A program made the position numbers and the translations under genes. This document shows positions 23,971 through 35,490 of a stretch of 64,000 nt of DNA, piece by piece; position 1 is the stretch's first letter; every line of letters begins with the position of its first letter. This DNA is from Welwitschia mirabilis. Lineage: Eukaryota; Gnetophyta; Gnetopsida; Welwitschiales. The DNA is taken from assembly GCA_051453625.1 (NCBI GenBank), contig JBOZIK010000001.1:267842882-267906881 (forward strand). Direction: 5' to 3'. The notes under the pieces are model-generated. The model did no database searches, was not told the origin of the DNA, and saw only the letters and a list, made by a program, of their open reading frames with translations.

Positions 23971-25207
23971 ATGGACTCATTCTTGAATCATTATGTATTT
24001 TTTTTTTTTTTTTACATATTAGCTCTTTCTCAACAAATCATAAGATCCTTTCAAGGGAGCCAATGTTCATTGAAAAGAAGGCAAGTTATAGAATTTGTTT
24101 TAGAGATATTGAACTATAGCTTCTAAAGAGTTCATCTTAAGAGTTTAGTCTTTTAATATCATCTAAATCTTTAAATTACATGTTAAAGGTCTTTGAAAAT
24201 CTTAGTTCACTTCAAAATGCATGGTATTTGTCTCATAAGCATAGGTAAAGGAAAATAATCAATTAAAGGTATGGAGGAATGTAAGAAATATAGTAATTAC
24301 TTCTTACGTCGATCATTGAAAGATTAGTTAATGTAATGTTAAAGTAGGCCAAGGTGTTTTATGAGAATCAACTTGTTTAAGAAAGAATCATGGACTCTAA
24401 TGCATTGAAAAGGAAGAGAGGCATAATAATTAGGAAAAAAAAATATAGTAATTACTACAAGGATGTTAAAATCAACATTATTAACATGGCTAGTCATTCA
24501 AACTTTGGTGGGGAAGTAGAATGTATCATTGACATGGTTGAAGTTTTCTTCTTATTATTGATGTTATGAAGGGTCAATCCTGTAGACAAGATTTATCTTA
24601 AAAAAGGCATTGTAGTGTGGACTTTCTATTCTTCTTGTTGCAAATAGGATTAATAGGCCTTTACCCATTCTAATCATATTGTAAATACAACATTTTAGCT
24701 TTTTATTGAATTGGATGTTACAAATGAACAATGTGAATTTTAAGTTATTTATGAAACTGCTATTAAGGGTCATGTTAGCTTAAGTTTAAAAAATATAGGG
24801 AGGGACTTGTGACCAAAACATTAATAGAGAGAAATAATGAAATGGCTATACTTGGAATAATAATAGAGGATCCTATTATGAAAATGTCAAATTTCCTATC
24901 AACACTTTACCTTTATTTGGTAGAAAGATAAAAGACATGATAAGCATAAAAATTTAGAAAAGGCTTTATTAGGGGCTAAAGAGAAACTTAATTATGAAAT
25001 TTAAAGATGGAAAAACAACTAATACATTTATTATTAGTAGTAGAAGCAAAGTTCATATAATCATATTGATAGAAAACATGCACAGAGAGGAATGTAAATT
25101 TATGTTATGCCCATCAATAGTTATAAGAAAAAAGATAAGTGAATGACAAATTGCTTGAACCATATGAGCTTGCTATTATAAAGGTTGCCATGAATTACAT
25201 GCACACT
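23971..25207 (+). pseudogene. TypA: TypA/BipA GTPase retropseudogene, copy 1
   Basis: This is an intronless, decayed copy of the nuclear gene for the chloroplast TypA/BipA GTPase. The N-terminal part is Ser/Leu-rich, as in a transit peptide. The P-loop region near 24300 keeps VDH, but the G of GKT is now a stop. Next come RGIII, INMASHSNFGGEVECIIDMVE (G3 region), NRINRPLPILIIL in the G4 position, then a jump near 24790 that removes about 300 bp of domain II relative to copy 2. After that EEPTMKMSNFLST-like and DGKTTNTFIIS-type blocks follow, and the copy ends at VAMNYMHTY near 25205. The C-terminal third is absent, cut at the same place as in copy 2. A T-run (24000-24014) interrupts the N-terminus. 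A shared 3' end means copies 1 and 2 duplicated after truncation. Confidence 0.85.
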
Positions 25208-26920
25208 TATGTGTCATAAATTCATTCATGATCAATTATATGTAATAAATCTCATATCTCTCTTTCTTTCTTAGTATCTATTATTTTCATGCAATCTTTT
25301 AATTTTGTTTACTTTCAAAGCAATTTTATCTGTAGATTCCTCTTTGAGAAGGAGAATAGAATAGAATTGTTTGATGTTAAAGACACAAATGCTCATGCAA
25401 GATACAAAGCATGAAAATTCAATAATAAAAACCATAGCTAAAAAGATTTGCATGACCATAGACCATGGTAATTAGTCTCTAAGAGTCAGATATCAACTTA
25501 AAAATGCTTTAATGGTATTTATAAATTAAATGAACAATTACAAGATGATTTAAATGTGAAAAACCATCATGATTGTATAGATTCATTAAGTATGTTCAGA
25601 AAGATTTTTGGTTGGATATATGACACTTAGTACCTCACCTCAAAATATTAATGAATACAAGGTAACATATGATCATCCTCCTCTAAAATCTCATGATCAT
25701 CCTCTTCTAAAATCTTGAAATATCTTATAGAGTTCTTCAACCAAACATCAAGAATTTTGTTGAGATCAAATCATAGAACATGATCCTCAGTGGAGCATAT
25801 TGCAAAACATAGTAATCATAGGAGAAGACTGCATTACAAGGTAACTTATTAACTCAAATTGGTTTCAATAAATGCATTGAGAAGAACAAGTAAAAGGAAG
25901 AGTAAGCCATTAAGATTTCACAAGAGATCACATTAGAAGCAATACAGAGAGGATCAAATCATTGACAAGAATGAAGGAAATAAAAGATTGCATAAAAGAG
26001 AAGCATAGTAAGAATGATTAGATAGCAACAATAAAAAATAAATACATTGCAAAAAGAAAAACAAAGAAAATCAGATTCAGTAGAGAGATAAGGCACTTTT
26101 TGAAAGAGAGAGATGGCTTTGTAAGGAAAAGAGACAACATCAAAAGGGAGATGATAGATTTTATAAAGAATTCCAAAAAAATTAGCTTGGAGATAGAGAA
26201 ATGGATTTAGTGAGAAGGAATGATGAAGAATGCTAAGACAGATATCATAGAAAGCTGGAAAAGGAAAGCACATCATTTACCAAGGCAAAGAACAGTAACT
26301 AGGAATTACATTAAAAAAATTTCTAAAAGATAAGTCAAAATTAATCTATAAGTTTTTCATTATCATTATCATTTTTACATAGAGAATATCTTTTTTATAA
26401 TAGTTTTATCTTTGAAGCCTTATCTCTATCTATATTTTTCATTTTTTTTTTGTAAAGAACCATGTTAAAAATGTTAAGACAAAATTCTATCCAACTTAGA
26501 AATATATCCTCTTCTCTATAATGTAAAGTGAATTAAGATCTTATCATCTCATTTCTATTAAATTTTTATTATTAATATTAAACCAAAGCTTTAAATCCCA
26601 CATAGGAGTTTATCCTAATAGGAGAATGTCCTAAATCATTTGAGTAAAAGAAATGATTTATTATTTGTTTTAATTCCTTTATGATTCCTTTTTCTTCCTT
26701 CATATTCCATTTAATATTCTTGAATTTATTTTTATGTTTTATTACCTATCTTGGAAATTCAATAATAAAAGTTTTCTTTCATTATAAGAAATTTGAGTTT
26801 AAATAAAGGAATAAATGATTTACACAAAGTCCAAATTTTTAGGCCTAGATGCATAGCTCTGACATATTTTAATTATTTAATCTTATAATTTAATTTCTTA
26901 AATGTTGTAAGAGTAAAAAT
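25208..26920 (+). other. tail of unit S1
   Basis: Non-coding DNA shared with S2 (35491-37218). The piece at 25390-25762 also occurs inverted at 17786-18177. A 24-bp unit (ATGATCATCCTCCTCTAAAATC, 25669 and 25693) is duplicated only in S1. A minus-strand open frame at 25959-26276 (105 aa, hydrophobic, Phe/Leu-rich) lies on a purine-rich stretch. A comparable but shorter open frame exists in S2; I do not recognise a family. Confidence 0.5.
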
Positions 26921-27809
26921 GTATAATACTCATTAGTTATTAAAGTTTTTTAACTCATCATGCTTAAATTTTTAATTTTAAAATTATTGTTATAACTTAG
27001 AATGTGGGCATAATTCAAAGCATTACACAATAAAATCAAAAATCAAACATCAAATTCAACATCGCAAAAAAATAGTTGTGAATGTTTAGCACTAGAAGGA
27101 GGATTTGGAAAAAACCTTGATCACCAAAAATAATTTAATTTTATAAAAAATAGTCATAATAGTTTGGTACTATAATAAGGAACCCTTGTGTAGGTCTCTG
27201 GCAGTTTTCTTTATCACATTTTATCCATTTTGTCTTGCTTACCATCTTGTCATGATTTATAATAGCCATAATGCCAATGTTCACTTATGGAAAAGAAGCC
27301 TACATTTTTAAGAATGATTATGAGGTACTCGTCTAACAATACTTTTTAACTTTTACCACTAATCAACTTTTTGCCATGATTAACTATAAGACTTATTGGG
27401 AAACTTACCTAATCCATCCTAATGAAAGAATATAATCACTAGCTACTAGGAGATTAGAATTAGTAGACAACAATGAAGATCCTTCTTCTTAGAAGTATAA
27501 TGAGGACAAAGAATTCATAAATGCATGGGGTGATAATACAAAACCACAAACATTAGAAAATCCTAAAGTACAAAATCCAAAGAAAGATTGCAATGATGAT
27601 ATTATATTCAAATATTCAATAAATGATGAAGAACCACTAAAAATAAAACAAATTGAAAATAAAACCTTTAGTTAACTAGGTCTAATCAGTTTATGAGAAG
27701 CTATTAATGCATCAAACATGGCCTCTAAAACAAAAAAACTACCTATACATAGACTCCAATGACAAGCACATTCATCCATGTATTCCACGAAATATTATTT
27801 TACCTAGTG

Positions 27810-28995
27810 AAATGTCTAATTTTGAAATGTTTATAGTGTATAGAATCCTATCATGCATTTAAGAAATAACAAACACAGATACCACATGTATAACATCAAA
27901 AAAAAAAATAAAAAATCCATCCCACCACATATGTTATTGATCCATTTAAGAAGCCCTTGACTGATATCATTAAATACCAACTCATTTAATTACAAGCCTA
28001 AAATAACTACTTAAAATATTCGTGCAACATTACTTAATTAATATTAGGAAATAAATAACATTAGATACCTTAATAACCATGCATCAATAATTCAATAAAA
28101 TAGTTTAAGATTATGAATAACGATGAAGGGTTATTACCTTATAGTTGGAAAACCCCATTGCTGATTCTTCTATGGCTTATTTCTTTGCTAAATCATGCAT
28201 TCCATATGTTTTTGAACATCTTAGAATGCATTCATGTGAAACATTTAAATAAGTTGGTACACTTGCAAAAACAATTGAAGTTGTAAGAAGATAAAAAGAA
28301 GCCATAAAATATGCCAATTCATCCCAAGATAATCAACAATAAATGATTATAATAACATCAATGATACCAAGAACATAAATGTAAATAATGTTGTAGTAGT
28401 CAATCAACCTTTTTGATCATCTTATCCTTCTCAATTAAACTATTAACCTCAACCAATGAGTAATCTAATGATACAACAAATGCAACCTCAACCTCCTATC
28501 CCTCAACCTAACTTCAATGCAAAATCCATAATAAATACAAACTTTATTATAGTAACAATTATAAATCCAACAACAAACATATAGAACTCAAAGTCAAGAT
28601 TAAAACTAATGCTAAAATTAAAATTCAACTCAAATACCTAGGAAGAATTTCATAATATTAGACATATCATTGATAAAAGTAATTTCAATTTTGCAATAAA
28701 AGTGGTTAATTTAATTTCTTCTAATCAAACCAAAAGATCCCAAAAGTGGTTAATTTAACTTCTTCTAATCAAACCAAAAGATCCCAGTGCACTAAAACCA
28801 AAAAATTATAATAACTAAAATTACTATGAACATCACATAATTAGAAATCATCATACTAAAAAATTTTTTAACTTTAAACATATCATTTAAGAAATCATTA
28901 ACAATAAAAGAGACATTAAGTTCAATACAATCATTGTTGCTACTAATGAACAGCTTAAAATTTATAAGAACCCATCTCCTTCTTAGCCTTCTACA
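27810..28995 (+). pseudogene. gag remnant of R4
   Basis: Colinear with R3 gag. It opens with EMSNFEMFIV in place of MPNFEKFTSV, has the Retrotrans_gag-like helix region to about 28260, a Gln-rich linker and the block before protease. Stops are frequent. A 44-bp tandem duplication at 28698-28785 interrupts it and is absent in R3. Confidence 0.65.
28698..28785 (+). repeat. 44-bp tandem duplication in R4 gag
   Basis: Two adjacent copies begin AAAAGTGGTTAATTTAA at 28698 and 28742 and differ at about one base. S1 has only one diverged copy, so the duplication arose after S1 and S2 separated. Confidence 0.8.
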
Positions 28996-29449
28996 TCACA
29001 ATCATTACAAAATATAGTACTTTAACATGATAATGTTTCTTATGCAATTTATATCATTCAAGGTTAATTTGTAAAGCCTCTAGAATAAATCATTTTAAAA
29101 AAATTAAAAACTAGAATAAATAGTTTGAATGAAATATCCTCAAATTTGTCCTACCTCCAAACCTAACGTGCGATCAGAATTGCATGCCTCTAATATAGAG
29201 GAAGCATATCGTTACCATTCTTTGCTAATAGGAAACTCTAAGCCTCATAAACAAGTATTTGAAAGACTCTGTTACGAATGATTAACCATAAAATCACCTC
29301 AAAAAGGAACCTTCCTCAAATCTAGTAAACATTCAAAAGAGTAATAAGGATTAAGGAGTTATTCAATTCCAACCTAATAAAAGCTCATTCATTTCACAAA
29401 AGACCATAATAAATGAACCCCCGTATATTTTAATAAACATTAGATCTAC

Positions 29450-29965
29450 CACAATATCTAGATCCTTTATCAACTATAGGGCTTAATTAAGCATGATTGG
29501 ATCATCATTTCTTAATAATCTTGACTTATAACATTTATTAAATTTAAAAAATAGTATAATAATTAGAGGTTTTGATGATCATAAAGATAAATCAAGGGGA
29601 ATAGTTACCTCTCCAATTGAGATGGCTCAAAAGGTTAAAGACAGTAAATTCCATATCATCAACAATGCTTTAGTATTCAACTTATTACTAGGTTATCCTT
29701 GGATCATGTACCTATGAGTAATTATATCATTATCCCACTAACAGCTTAAGTCTATTGGATCAAAGATTTTAGTGCAACTGGAAAGAAATTACATAGTGGT
29801 GAATGTTAAAGCACAATCTTAATCATATGACTCATCATCATCTCAAATTTTAGAAAAATGATTTATTTCATTTCTACACTTTAAACATGATCCTATCGAC
29901 CCTCATAAGATAAATAACTCACAAATTCCTAATGCATAACTTTTGGATTCAGGATGGATTGCATT
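29450..29965 (+). pseudogene. retropepsin of R4
   Basis: This is the better-kept copy of the second-lineage protease: IIRGFDDHKDKSRGIVTSP, then IEMAQKVKD, FHIINNALVFNLLLGYPWI and the downstream linker ending near ILDSGWIAFLLDDF. The catalytic block before it is decayed. The family style is Tat/Ogre gypsy. Pol is missing after the linker, as in R3, so pol was lost before the tandem duplication. Confidence 0.7.
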
Positions 29966-30199
29966 CCTTCTTGATGACTTCCCTATTAGTTTGAATCCTT
30001 ATCTTACAATCTAAATTGCAATACATTCATCTGTCTATTTCATAATAGCATACTTTATCTTATCCATCCCACATCCCATAAATAATAATTTATTTTTCAT
30101 CATTTATTTTCATATTTCATCTCTTCATGATTTAAATCTTCTCAAGCTTATCATTAATATTTATCTTGGATTCATTTATTTTCTCTTCTTTTATAATGA

Positions 30200-30249
30200 T
30201 TAGATGTATTTTTATAATAAGTTATTAGATGTATTTTTATAATAAGTTA
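30200..30249 (+). repeat. 25-bp tandem duplication
   Basis: TTAGATGTATTTTTATAATA starts at 30200 and again at 30225. S1 carries a single, diverged copy near 21560. Confidence 0.8.
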
Positions 30250-30592
30250 ACTTTCAAGTGGCTAAGTCTCTCTCTCATTAAAATATTTATTTTGAATGAC
30301 TTCGTTGAGTTCTTAATTTAAATGCTAAGAAAAACTTAGTGTCGATGGACAATAGCTAAGATTACATTAATAATTATTATCATATGCTTGACATGATTAA
30401 AGAAATTGAGTGGGAAGATCCTCTTGATTGATAGGTATCTTTACTCTATGTCTTTACCTAAATAACTCATTAGGAGGGTTTCTTAGTTAAAGACATTTCT
30501 TTATTTAATTGTTTATTTCACTCAATCTTATGTTAAACTGCATTTAATTTTTCATGAAAGTAGCTTTTCTGCTTTGGGACATTTATGATGGT

Positions 30593-30615
30593 AAGATTGG
30601 ATTTTATCTAATCTT
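30593..30615 (+). repeat. conserved post-pol hairpin, R4 copy
   Basis: AAGATTGGA and TCTAATCTT arms around a short loop. It is followed by AGACAT, four bases, then ATGTCT, a second perfect small hairpin. Confidence 0.65.
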
Positions 30616-30659
30616 AAGACATTCCTATGTCTATGACACTCGATGTCTTATGTTATTCT

Positions 30660-31985
30660 TGATAGGATCAAGAACCCTAGAGGGAGGAATGAATAGGTTC
30701 TTTTAAAAACTTAGACTCAAAAACACATTTAGGTAATCTAATCACCGCTTGCATATAAAAATAACGAAATCAAAAAAGAACATATGAGAAATGAAAAACT
30801 AAAAGTAATAAATCAAAAGAAACTAAATTATAAACTATTAGTTTAAATGCACATAGGATTTATAGTGGTTCAAGAACTCCCCTACTCCACCCTTAATGAT
30901 CAACATCTCTCAAGCTTGATCACGGATCTCTATTACTTCACAGGTTTTGCTAGGTTCAATTGTAACCCTTACAAGTGAACTTTTACAAGCTAAGTTTAAA
31001 AATTAACATTGAACTTTTGCAGGCTCAATCTCAATCTTTAATAACAAACTTTTGTAGGCTAAGTTTCAACATCTGAAATCAAATAGAAGTGATGCAACGC
31101 AGCCTTGGTAGCTCTAATATCATGTGTTCAGTATCAGTACAAGGAATGGAGCTCTTTTCTAATAGAATACAATGATGAAGTACTTAGATTTGATTCTAAG
31201 TAAAGTTCTTTTGCCAAGAATAGATCTCCTTAATCAGATATAAATCTATACAATGATGTGCCAAAACACCACTTGATCTTTTAGATCCATAATAAATATA
31301 CCCATTTAGAAAAGTGACAAAATATTTATAGGTCATCTCTTACCTATCTATTTATAATGGAGAGTTACTAGGATTTATTACAATTGAATTGCATATCTAA
31401 TGACTATAAATAACTATAAAATGGCTAGGTCACAACTACGTAATGGATACATAATGTTTACAACTTTTGATTTTCTACACCGTCTAGTCGATCCCACAAA
31501 AATCTAGTCGACCCCATGAGAACTTGGTTAATTCCATCTTAGGTCCGGTCAACCTCTTGTCTCTTCATCTAGAACTATGGATTATCAATTTTTTAGGTTT
31601 GATCGACCCCATAAAAATCTAGTTGACCCCACTCCTCTTAGTCTATGACTTGACTGTCAGTCCTCAAATTCATTCGACCCCATGAATATCCAGCCAATCC
31701 CTTTCCTTTTGTTTTGGAACTATTAGTCCTTGACATCATAGGTTGGCTGACCCCTTTATAATCCGTTCAACCCCTTTCGGTTTAGTTCAATTCTTTATGA
31801 CTGCTTCAGGTGCGATCGATCCCTTTATAATCCGGTTGACCCCTTTATAACCAAGTAGTTTCTTTATTGCATTTTGATCCAAATCTTTTACCTGTAAAAC
31901 TTAATCTCATTTGCACATAATATGTAACAATTTTCACTACATTAGAAAAATTAGTTTGACATCAATTGGAAAATATAATTTAATA
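30660..31985 (-). mobile_element. solo Ty1/copia LTR (Sirevirus-like) with target-site duplication
   Basis: A complete 1326-bp LTR runs from TGATAGGATCAAGAACCC to TTTAATA (ancestral TTTAACA). It is flanked by the 5-bp direct repeat ATTCT at 30655-30659 and 31986-31990. The S1 copy at about 21985 reads GTTATTCTATATTAGT without the LTR, giving the empty site. The LTR is the same family as at 42104-43565, 58062-59607 and 63063 onward. Those belong to minus-strand elements and read in the same direction, so this copy is minus too. No internal sequence remains, so it formed by LTR-LTR recombination. The insertion happened after S1 and S2 duplicated. Confidence 0.92.
31487..31843. repeat. array of paired GTCGACCCC motifs in the solo LTR
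   Basis: Six motif pairs start at 31487/31507, 31527/31548, 31602/31622, 31673/31693, 31746/31766 and 31815/31835. Five pairs are spaced 20 bp and one 21 bp. Pair-to-pair distances are 40, 75, 71, 73 and 69 bp. Variants are mainly GTTGAC and GTCAAC, the two products of CpG decay of GTCGAC. Sireviruses are known to carry repeated palindromic motifs in their LTRs. Confidence 0.85.
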
Positions 31986-31990
31986 ATTCT

Positions 31991-33440
31991 ATCTTAGTAT
32001 AAATTATATCAAATTTGATGCTTGTCTTGAGTAGTAAATCTTACAATCTACCATTTTAATCATCAATTAATGTTTTAAAAAAAGGATGAATTCAAGTTAA
32101 TTTATATAATATTAATATTATATACCAAAAATATATTTAAAAAAATACCATGATATCTTATTGCAAGCACACTAAGGCAAATATTCCTAAGAGTAGCCTT
32201 TGATAGTGTAATATGATAGTTCTAAAAACTTCACCAAGATGTCAGTCAATCATGATTTGCTTTGACTACTAGATCCTTATGTTCATGGTAGTGTTTACAC
32301 TTTCCTCATTATAGTAGATGGTGTTTTTAAAAATTTAATTGACTTAATTTCTCATAACTCTGAAGTTACAACTTTGCAAGCATTCAGAACATATCAATTA
32401 TTAGATGATTAGTTGATAAGATGTCATTTACTATCACAGCTGATGATCGGATTGAGTTATAATGCTAACATCATATCGATACCTTGTAGAATAGCCATGG
32501 ACATTACCATACTCACTATCCTAATCACATGATACTCTATGTAATTTAGCCTCAAATCATGTATTATAGACATTATATAATTTTATGACCCATACCAATA
32601 GACATTGTTAAGTTGACATTTAGAGGCATAGGATCAATCTTTTTCATGTTCCTACTAGTTTATTTTTACTTAATATTTTGTTAATATTTGTAATGAATTA
32701 CCTTAAAATCATCTCTTATGTTTACTCTTAATGTATTTTAGGCTAATTTAACTTCTCAATTAATTTATCCTCTTTTAATATTCAACCTATTCTACCATCA
32801 ATCTATCCATTATTACAATATTTTAACTTCTTTTATTTTTCATTCTATTATTTTATATTCACTACATAGTCATCTTAATTTAACCTCTTTTACTTAATCA
32901 GATACATTCTTCTATTTATTTATCTTATTATCCATTTCATCACCTTTCATTATCATCCATGATGCATTCAATATTTCCTTCATATACACATGTCTAAATT
33001 TTGGTCAAATTACATTTTCATTATTTATCTAGTTGTTCTTTATAATCTTAATTTTTACCATCTTAATAACAATGACTCATACATATAAAAAATTTTAAGA
33101 GAACTTTCTTATTTTTACTTTATATTTTTGACATTGGATTTTATATTGGATTTCACTTACTCATCCCATATCAAAAAGTGGATAAATTTTATATAAACCT
33201 CCTTTTTATTTGACCTTCCATGTATATCCTCTATATGCATAGTGTTCTTATATTTATTCTATTTTTCTTGTTTTATTTTTCATGCTCACATTCATAATTA
33301 CCCACTTTATTTTACCATTTACCTATCCTTCACTCTATTTTAATGGTGTATCTCCATTTTATGATTACATATTAATGACTATGTTTCTCCTTAAGCATTA
33401 AATACATATCACGGACTTTCAAAAAAAAAAAAAAAAGAAG
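31991..33440 (+). other. 3' region of R4 up to the purine tract
   Basis: Colinear with 21990-23425 in S1, including the CCATGAT block near 32147. No coding signal is seen. It ends in an A-rich purine run (33421-33440) at the polypurine-tract position. Confidence 0.55.
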
Positions 33441-33953
33441 TAAAACTATTTATTCTAAAGATGACTAGATGACTTCAACAGAAGGTAATTTCTATCTATA
33501 TGTAAAACCTAAAAATAGCTATATGGAAAATATCCCATACTATGAAGTTAACTCTCAAATCTATGTCAATAGAAATCACATGAGCCAAAGCCAGCTATAG
33601 GTCATTTTAAACCATTTCTTTTATTTTAAAAAATGAGGCAATCTAGTCAAAACCAAAAAACTTATTCCATTTGGATTTCTTTATTATTTTGGAGGTATAA
33701 GTACTACATATTTCTTAGCAATAACTATTTTCTTAATATTATGACTAGGAGCTATATTTTGGAGAGGTGTTAAAACATGTGGTTTAACATCACAAATTGC
33801 TTTACTTACATAATTAATTTTTAGTTTAAAAACTTGATAGCAAATAAAGAAAAGTTAATACATAAATAGATCTCCTTTGGTTCTTAGCAATGTGATAAGT
33901 GAATTATAGAAAAAGTAGATACATGATTTTTCACAAGAGGTCCTATAAGAGAC

Positions 33954-35490
33954 ATGGTCTCATCCTTAAGTCCTTATGCAACACTTTTCTTGTACATTAG
34001 CTCTTCCTCATCAAATCACAAGGTCCTTCCATGGGAGCCAAGATTCCTTGGAAAGGAAGCAATTTACAGAATTTGTTTTGGACATATTAAACTACAACTT
34101 CTAAAGAGCTCATCTCATGGATTTAAGCTTTTAAAATTTCCTAAATTTTCAAATTGCATGCCAAAAGGTCTCAGAAAATCGTAGTTCACTTCAAAATGCA
34201 TAGTATTGATTTTGAAAGTAGAGGTATAGGAAAAGAATTAATTGAAGGTATGGAGGGATGTAAGGAATATAGTAATTGTTGCTCATGTTGATCATGGGAA
34301 GACCACTTTAGTTGATGTAATATTAAAGTAGGGCAAGGTATTTTGTGAGAATTAACCTATTTAAGAAATAATCATGAACTCTAACATATTGAAAATGAAG
34401 AGGGGAATAACAATTCTAAGAAAAAATATAACACTTTGCTGTCAGAATGTTAAAATCAACATTATTGACATGCTTAGACATTTAGACTTTCATGGGGAAG
34501 TAGAATGTATTCTCAACATGATTGAAGGTGTTCTTCTTATGGTTGATGTTGTGTATGGGTCAATGCCATAAATAATATTTATCAAGACATTAGAGTGTGA
34601 ACTTTTTATTCTTGTTATTATAAACAAGATTAATAAACCTTCTACTCATTTTAGTCATATTGTAAATGTAACAATCAAGCTTTTTATTAAATTGGATTCG
34701 ATAGATGAATAATATGATATTTAAGTCATTTATGCAAGTGTTATTAAGGGGTGTACTAATTTAAGTCCAAAAAATATAGAGCATAACCTATGACCCCTTT
34801 TTAAAGCAACTATTCAATGCATACTTGAACCACCAATTCATCTAGATGGTCTTGTACAATTACTGGTAACAACTTTGAACTATGATAAATACAAAGTTTA
34901 AATTACTAATGGTAAAGTTTATTCTAGTACATGCAAAAGGGATCAGATATAAATATTTTTTCTATAAAAGAAAACTTTAGATTTAGTAAAATCCATGAAC
35001 TATTTGTATGTGAAAATTTTATGAAATTTTCTATTGAAACTATTAAAGCTAGAGACCTTTGTATTACCTACAGCGTGAATGATATTCTTATTGGTAAGAC
35101 ATTGGTAGATAAAGAGAAAAAAATGGCTCTATCTAAAATAATAATAGAGGAGCCTACTATGAGAATGTCATTTTATATCAATACTTTACCTTTTTTAAGC
35201 AGAGAAAGAAAACACATAAGAAGCAAAAAACTTTGTGAAATGCCTTATAGAACCTGCAGAGAAACTTAATCATTAAAGTTGAAGATGGAAAAATCATTAA
35301 TACATTTATTATTAGTAATAAAGGCACACTTCATATAATCATATTAATATAGAACATGCACAAAGAGGGTTATGAGTTTATGGTAGGTCAACTAAAGGTT
35401 ATAAGAAAAAATAAAGTGAATGAGAAATTACTTTAATCATATGAGCTTGCAATTATGGAGGTTGCCATAAATTACATGCATACTTATGTG
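33954..35490 (+). pseudogene. TypA: TypA/BipA GTPase retropseudogene, copy 2 (best kept)
   Basis: This is an intronless decayed copy of the chloroplast TypA/BipA translational GTPase. It starts at an ATG at 33954 with a Ser-rich, transit-peptide-like stretch (YISSSSSNHK), then RDVRNIVIVAHVDHGKTTLVD with an intact P-loop (AHVDHGKT, 34281-34304), RGITI (switch), a G3 motif decayed from DTPGH to DMLRH, NMIEGVLLMVD, and NKINKPS in the G4 position. The second half is open at 34931-35269 (112 aa): RFSKIHELFVCENF, then ARDLCITYSVNDILIGKTL, then IIEEPTMRMSFYINTLPF. It continues HIIILI-NMHKEGYEFMVGQ to VEVAINYMHTY and stops. Four or more stops and shifts are present. Intact plant genes have introns across this span, as I recall the family, so a reverse-transcribed origin is inferred. 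Confidence 0.88.

Larger units (their letters stand above)
18270..26920 (+). repeat. 9-kb tandem unit, copy S1
   Basis: The unit starts TATAATATTCATTA, followed by ACTCATCATGCTTAAATTTT. It runs through gag and protease of a gypsy element, a 3' region with hairpin and polypurine tract, a TypA pseudogene and a 1.7-kb tail. It is followed directly by a second copy, S2, in the same order and orientation. The copies are diverged, so the duplication is old. The tail-to-head junction near 26921 reads straight from the tail into the ACTCATCATGC head. Confidence 0.8.

Noticed and set aside
31487-31843. Regular repeat spacing resembling a CRISPR array
   Set aside because: Motifs are only about 9 bp, paired, variable and inside a plant LTR. 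There are no cas genes and the genome is eukaryotic.
33954-35490. A functional TypA gene
   Set aside because: The P-loop is intact, but the frame has several stops and shifts, the G3 motif is lost, and the C-terminal third is missing.
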